Positions 58,746 to 64,000 of a DNA stretch of 64,000 nt are shown in pieces (within the stretch, counting starts at the first letter, position 1; each line of letters opens with the position of its first letter). The position numbers and the translations under genes are program-made. The DNA comes from Lampris incognitus. Its lineage: Eukaryota; Chordata; Actinopteri; Lampriformes; Lampridae. The notes below the pieces were generated by a model, which ran no database searches, had not been told where the DNA came from, and worked only from the letters and a program-made list of their open reading frames with translations. The DNA lies in the NCBI RefSeq assembly GCF_029633865.1, contig NC_079221.1, positions 4,061,409 through 4,125,408 on the forward strand, given 5' to 3'.

Positions 58746-59281
58746 ATAGGTAAGGAACAAACATGTCATATTGACCCCATAACGTCTAACCAGCCAGAAC
58801 CATTACACTGGTTATGGTCAATAACATGCAATTTGGTTCGACTCATAGCACATTCAAGATCTGATACTCCCACTCCAAAAACAAAACAAAAACAAAAACA
58901 ACAAACCTAATTTCACAATTTATGGTTATATTTTATGCATTTTGCATTCCAGGCATTTTGTCGACTTGTTCGCTTAATGGCATAAATCCACATGGAAAGT
59001 GTGGTGATTAATATGTAAGGCACATCTCATCTTCTGGAAACCGCCCAAATCCTTTGGAGGGTCCTCCACTTCCACTTCTGGCGAGACTAGAACATTATTA
59101 ACCTATCAATTCTCTGCTGTACAATCCCACACCTCGTTAATTAAGAGTCTGTCCTGTCCACCTAACTGATGGAGGAGCTGAACTCCATAGCGGAGTTTGA
59201 AGTTCACCTTGTTAAGATGTGTATAAACAGGGCTGATCGTTAATGTTGAGGAGGACTTGTGCCATGTTTTAGGTGAGTATT
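58746..59281. other. Non-coding stretch without recognised gene
   Basis: Nothing was recognised apart from an (AAAAC)n run at 58876-58902. Confidence 0.35.
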
Positions 59282-59294
59282 AAAGCCACCTAGC

Positions 59295-59751
59295 GGGGGC
59301 GTCCAGGTAGTGTGTAGGTCTATTGCATTGCCTACCAACACGGGGATCGCCAATTCGAATCCCCGTGTTACCCCCGGCTTGATCGGGCCTACACACACAA
59401 CTGGCTGTGTCTGCGGGTGGGAAGCTGGATGTGGGTATGGGTCCTGGTCGCTGCACTAGCGCCTCCTCTGGTCAGTCGGGGCATCTGTTCGGGGGGGAGG
59501 GGGAACTGGGGGGAATAGCGTGATCCTCCCACACGCTATGTCCCCCTGGTGAAACTCCTCACTGTCAGGTGAAAAGAAGCGGCTGGTGACTCCACATGTA
59601 TCAGAGGAGGCATGTGGTAGTCTGCAGCCCTCCCCAGGTCAGCAGAGCGGGTGGAGCAGAGACCGGGACAGCTCGGAAGAGTGGGGTAGTTGGCCAAGTA
59701 CAATTGGGGAGAAAGGGGGGGGAGGGTCCAACAATTAAAAATTAATTAAAA
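59295..59751 (+). mobile_element. tRNA-derived SINE (family A), complete
   Basis: Full plus copy, head gggggcgtccaggtagtgtg, B box in attcgaatccccgtg, full body. Target duplication aaagccacctagc at 59282-59294 and 59752-59764, perfect over 13 bases. Confidence 0.92.
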
Positions 59752-59764
59752 AAAGCCACCTAGC

Positions 59765-60700
59765 ACTAGATTTGCTCAGAAAGGGTTGATGTTTTATAGT
59801 GTTTTGGGGGGACAACACTTCCAGGTCTGTCCAGTGAGTTGTTGGTGCAGAACCACCTTCTGTAACAGGACCTTGAGAAAGCGTCAGTCTGCAAGAAAAT
59901 CCAGTTTGCATGCATATCCAGGTCAAGCCAATGACAGCAGAATTGACTAAAAAATAAAACATCGAACAATTAATGATAATTTGCATTATTTTCTACATGC
60001 AACACAAACTTTCTGTATTTACAACAGTCGTACAGCCTTCTAACTTTGTCTGACTGGAGGTCAGTGACACCGCGCTGCTTAGTTTACACCACCGCAGCTT
60101 TCTGTTGCATCATTATATTTAATCAACTCTGACAATAATGACTGAGCACAGGTACAACGATACAATAACAAAGTCTTAATTCTTAGTCTCAAAACTCAAT
60201 ATCTCATCATAATACGTCCATGTAAAGTAAATAACTTATTGATTAACCGGGCATAATTAATCCAAGGGAAAATCAATGTTTTCATCACTGTGCAGCGGTG
60301 TGTGTTTATTTAAGGCGGTTAAAATGCAGAGATCTTAACTGGTACGAGAAAGTCACGGTCAGGCGTCCTTCTCACATCATTGTAGCCTGATGCAGAAATG
60401 ATTTGTTGTCAATTATGTGTTGTTTATTGATGTCTACGGAAAAATATGTCGCATGTTTCTTTCCGCTAGACAGTCACAAGATTGAAGTCCTCATTAAAAA
60501 AAACCTAATAAACTCTGATGGCAGGCTGTCATGGGTGCTTTTAGTGGGTTGTTGGGTAAAATTTATCTACAGCACATAAAAAGGTGAACATCAGTCACAC
60601 ATCAGTTTAGGAGCGTGAAGGCTTGTGGCTGCAGCCCAGATGCCATGGCGGCTGCATGCTAAGCAGCATGCTTAATAAATGCATAATAGTGTTGTTATAT
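59765..60700. other. Non-coding stretch without recognised gene
   Basis: AT-rich; no feature was recognised. Confidence 0.35.
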
Positions 60701-60704
60701 TATG

Positions 60705-61255
60705 AGATTACTGCTGATGCTGCACCAATCCACCCGTCACGTCTCCCACTCCATCCTACCCTCGCTCGTGAACAAGACCCCGAGACACTTCCAACTCCTT
60801 CACTTGAGGCAACAACTCATCCCCGACCCGGAGGGAGCAATCCACCATTTTCCGGTAGAGAACCACGGCCTCAGACTTGGAGGTGCTGACTCTCAGTGTG
60901 CGCTGGAGGTCACGTTCTGATGAAGCCAACAAAACCACATCATCTGCGAAGAGCAGAGATGCAGTTCTGAGGTTCCCAAAACGGACACACTCCTCACCTT
61001 GAGGTCCTGTCCATGAATATCCATCCATCCATCCATCCATCCATTATCCGAACCGCTTATCCTGCTCTCAGGGTGGCGGGGATGTTGGAGCCTATTCCAG
61101 CAGCCACTGGGCAGCAGGCGGGGAGACACCCCGGGCAGGCCGCCACGCCATCACAGGGCCTGTCCATGAATATCACAAACAGAATCAGAGACAAGGGACA
61201 ACCTTGGTGGAGTCCAACACCCACCGAAAACGTGTTTGGCTTTGTGCTTTGAGAT
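60705..61255 (-). pseudogene. LINE reverse-transcriptase remnant, interrupted by an insertion
   Basis: Minus-strand reading gives NTFSVGVGLHQGCPLSLILF and VIFMDR before the insertion (61250-61174), then GEECVRFGNLRTASLLFADD and VVLLASS, DLQRTL, STSKSEAVVL and LLPQVKELE after it. These are RT palm motifs (QGCPLS and the FADD catalytic box) of a fish non-LTR element; the clade was not assigned. A short deletion lies between DLQRTL and STSKSE. Confidence 0.82.
61021..61158 (-). mobile_element. 5'-truncated SINE B / LINE2-like tail inserted in the LINE
   Basis: On the minus strand, ccctgtgatggcgtggcggc to an (ATGG)n end. Perfect 15-bp duplication cctgtccatgaatat at 61006-61020 and 61159-61173. 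Confidence 0.92.
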
Positions 61256-63087
61256 TGATGGCTTAACGTGTACTGAAGATGTTTTACATGACAAATTACA
61301 GCAAATCCTGACAGATGCTGCAAACATGTTGGAAGTGCACGCGGCCTCGGTCTCATTTTGTCTTGTGATCTCACCCCATGACAGCCGCCGTCACCTGACC
61401 GTCGTCATGAGCCTCGTCATTGCAGAGACCGTTTGGGCGTAGAAATATCACCAGGGGGGAAAATGCAGTTACATATAATACCGGCAGCATCGTGAGTCAC
61501 TCAGAGTGTTTTACTGCCTACTTTACAGCCGATGCTGGCTTTAGCCGACACCTTCTGGAGACGCGCTTCGGGCCTACGGCCTGACTAATGCATCCATCAG
61601 TCCTTATCCAGAGATGCCGAGACCGATGTGGATGTGAGCAAATTTGTCACTGGCGTACGGTTGGCCATACCTAACATTTTATCGACAGCAATGTAGGTCG
61701 ACCTTCTTTGAGTCATGGCTCCCTGTCTTTTGTCACTTGAGACAGTTATTTTTAGGTTCTTTTCTGAGTTTCTGTCGTGGCTTTGGGTACCAAGATTGGG
61801 TGTCAGGCGTGACTATGTCATAGGACAAGCAGGAGCTAAAAATATGTGCTGTTGCTATGAATGTGGGTAATGTTGGACTCTTTTTCTAAATGCATTTATT
61901 AATTGCACCGCTGTCTCAGAGTCGGCGCTGTTGTATTTTTCACCTTGGAGTACCCCTTAAGACAGGCGTCTGGGCTGCAACCGCTCTATTTGAGCTATCG
62001 AACCGGACATTTGGGCGACCCAGGCCCACCTTTTTTACTCTGCCTCCACTTTATGTCAGCATTCACAACCCCTTAGTGGTGGTCTCCCCCAAATTGGGTT
62101 TGGCAGACTTGTACATTATGCTGTGATCTTGAACCCATCATTACCTTGTTCTCCTGTTGACTTGCCCGTCACGTACCGAAGGCCTGTGCTATCACGTTAA
62201 GAAACAAAGTTTTGCAAGATAAAGACACGAGGGTGAAGGTACATTTCACGGACACCCGACACCCTGACTGACGGACGGACGGCCGTGTGTGTGGAGCTAC
62301 TCGGGAGCAGCGTAGCTGCTGTTGTCCAGCATGATGATTACGGGGAACACATAGCTGCCATTCTGTTCTGATCATCTTTGTTGTCGGGTAGAATAACAAA
62401 GTTGTGAAATAATTTGTTTCCATAACCCCCCCATGCAGATCCATGGCAGAATGCATAAGAGGAGCAGCACAGGAGGGAAATCTCTTTTTTTTTTTAAGTT
62501 GCAATGCTTTGAGTCACTGGATATTAGATGTGACATTTTCATCATTCCAAAGGAATTGGGCCATTTAATTGTTAATGCTTCATAATCCACTTTTGGATGC
62601 CACAGATCTAATTAAGGTGAGAAAAGGTTTGCACTGCTCTTAGATCTCGTCTCTTCTTCTCCCTCGCGTGCCGAATCCCTGCCTGCAAAGATGGTGCCAA
62701 TCAAGGAAAGAGACAGAGAGGAAGAGAAATTGGGGGGGGAGGGGGTCGAAGAAAGTAAGTAGATACCAGCAGCTATTCTGACCAATCAAAACTGACCATC
62801 CAAGCCCAGAGCTGTGGTCTGAATTAAACATCCACTCCATAAATAATTCCAGCCCTCCGCCTGTAATTCTCCCTGTCCTTGGGAATCCCAGTTCCCAGTT
62901 CGCTATTTCGTCCGAGCACTATCCATCTTTCCAGTAAGGCATCTCTAATACCCTGGGTAAGTTTAAAACCAATTACAACATTTAGGTCATCCATATCTTA
63001 TCCGCGCCAGTCGGCGATGGCGATATGGTCTTTACCCAAGCAGGAATTACTCGAAACAAAGGTGGACTCGACCGACACCACACACAG
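61256..63087. other. Non-coding stretch without recognised gene
   Basis: No exon recognised. (ACGG)n-like run at 62270-62283. Confidence 0.35.
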
Positions 63088-63859
63088 TAGGGGGTGTAGC
63101 CATCCATCGATACTGGGTCGACACATCGATCCTATAGTACTGTCGATACAAAGAAAGAACATGGATCCATATCATCAGCTTTAGGATACACCTAGGACGA
63201 GAACATTTTAACGCTCGATATCGCCAAACCACTGAGCACAGACAGACAGACAGACAGACAGACAGGTTCATAACCGAAGGGCCATTCTTTAAGCTCACCG
63301 ACACAAAACATTTACACTTAAACATGAGAAATGTGGCACTTTGTAGTGAACACCAGGTCTATTTCTATTCCTTTTATTAAGAAGAATAGATTGTATAGAA
63401 TAGACTGATGGATAGAGTGCTAAATGTATTGTTACTGAATTTTGAGGGGTAATTTTATTTCATTATTATTGTTTTATTATTTTTATTTATTTATTGTTAT
63501 TATAGTTAGGATGATGATGATTATTATTATTTATTTTTCTGTCCTGTCTTTTTTCTCCTTGAAAAACTTTAATAAAATTGTTCACTGCAAAAGAAAAATA
63601 GCCTTTTCATGTACATGGCTGGAAGCGCTCAGTAATATCATATTTTAGTTGCTTTTTGTGAGTTGATATGAATGGAAGTGGCTGAGTTAAATGAGGATAT
63701 TGTATCGTCTCGTATCGATCGCAGGCCCCTGAATCGACTCGAATCGCATCGTGGCAGACTTTGGGATATCAGCAGATATCGTGTCGTCATCCCAAGACCT
63801 GATATACGATATACGATGTAATATCGTATCGTGATTAAACTTGTGCTTTACACCCCTTA
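63088..63859. mobile_element. hAT-like element with internal simple repeats
   Basis: Ends tagggggtgtagcc and, reversed, taaggggtgtaaagc; cgata/tatcg-rich subterminal sequence on both sides, like the element at 27539-27892. Contains (GACA)n at 63238-63265 and ATT-rich sequence at 63455-63535. Flanks cacacag / cccacag agree at six of seven bases. Confidence 0.5.
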
Positions 63860-64000
63860 CCCACAGCGCTCTATTTTAAGAGATATAAAAACGGTTTCTT
63901 TTCACGGCTGTTATTCAAATGAACACTTAACACTGTCAATAAATCCAACCGTTTTACTGTACTATAGATACAAAAATAGATACCAGTACATATACTGGTA

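Overview
The window is a vertebrate nuclear genome segment, almost certainly from a teleost fish. It has split genes with GT-AG introns, long introns and intergenic stretches, and a dense load of fish-type transposable elements. These include two tRNA-derived SINE families (one ending in a LINE2-like tail with ATGG repeats), an RTE-like LINE, and many small inverted-repeat elements. There are also long minisatellites. Nothing bacterial, viral or CRISPR-like was seen.

Only two host protein genes are visible, and they converge tail to tail. On the plus strand, six exons between 1339 and 7004 encode the last 271 residues of a polypeptide N-acetylgalactosaminyltransferase of the GALNT3/GALNT6 pair. 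They cover the end of the catalytic domain and the whole ricin-type lectin domain; the upstream exons lie before base 1. On the minus strand, four coding exons between 25429 and 13257 encode a complete 616-residue cysteine/serine-rich nuclear protein closest to CSRNP3. As I recall it, the human CSRNP3-GALNT3 pair on 2q24 is adjacent and convergent, so I call the genes galnt3 and csrnp3. The upstream side of csrnp3 (25448 to at least 52000) shows no further coding exon. A CpG-rich block at 51180-52010 is a candidate distal first exon and promoter.

Layout: 1-1293, minisatellite in a galnt3 intron; 1339-7510, galnt3 3' half with four mobile elements in the 4.3-kb intron; 7511-13256, intergenic DNA and probable csrnp3 3' UTR; 13257-25447, csrnp3 coding part, with a 9-kb intron holding 17-bp and 27-bp minisatellites and long CA/TA tracts; 25448-52000, csrnp3 upstream region (presumed 5' intron) with SINEs, a broken RTE-like LINE nested in older elements, and microsatellites; 52000-64000, gene-free DNA with a GATA/GACA satellite, nested fold-back elements and a second LINE reverse-transcriptase remnant.

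The most interesting material is repeat architecture. A palindromic element is flanked by 14-15-bp target duplications at two separate sites. A SINE family is present in 11 copies, most with readable target duplications. Other features are nested insertions whose order can be read, a palindromic cluster of YY1-like sites, and a set of CTCF-like motifs around csrnp3. Subfamily names are from memory and need a library search. The long open frames in the tandem arrays are artefacts of repeat units divisible by three.
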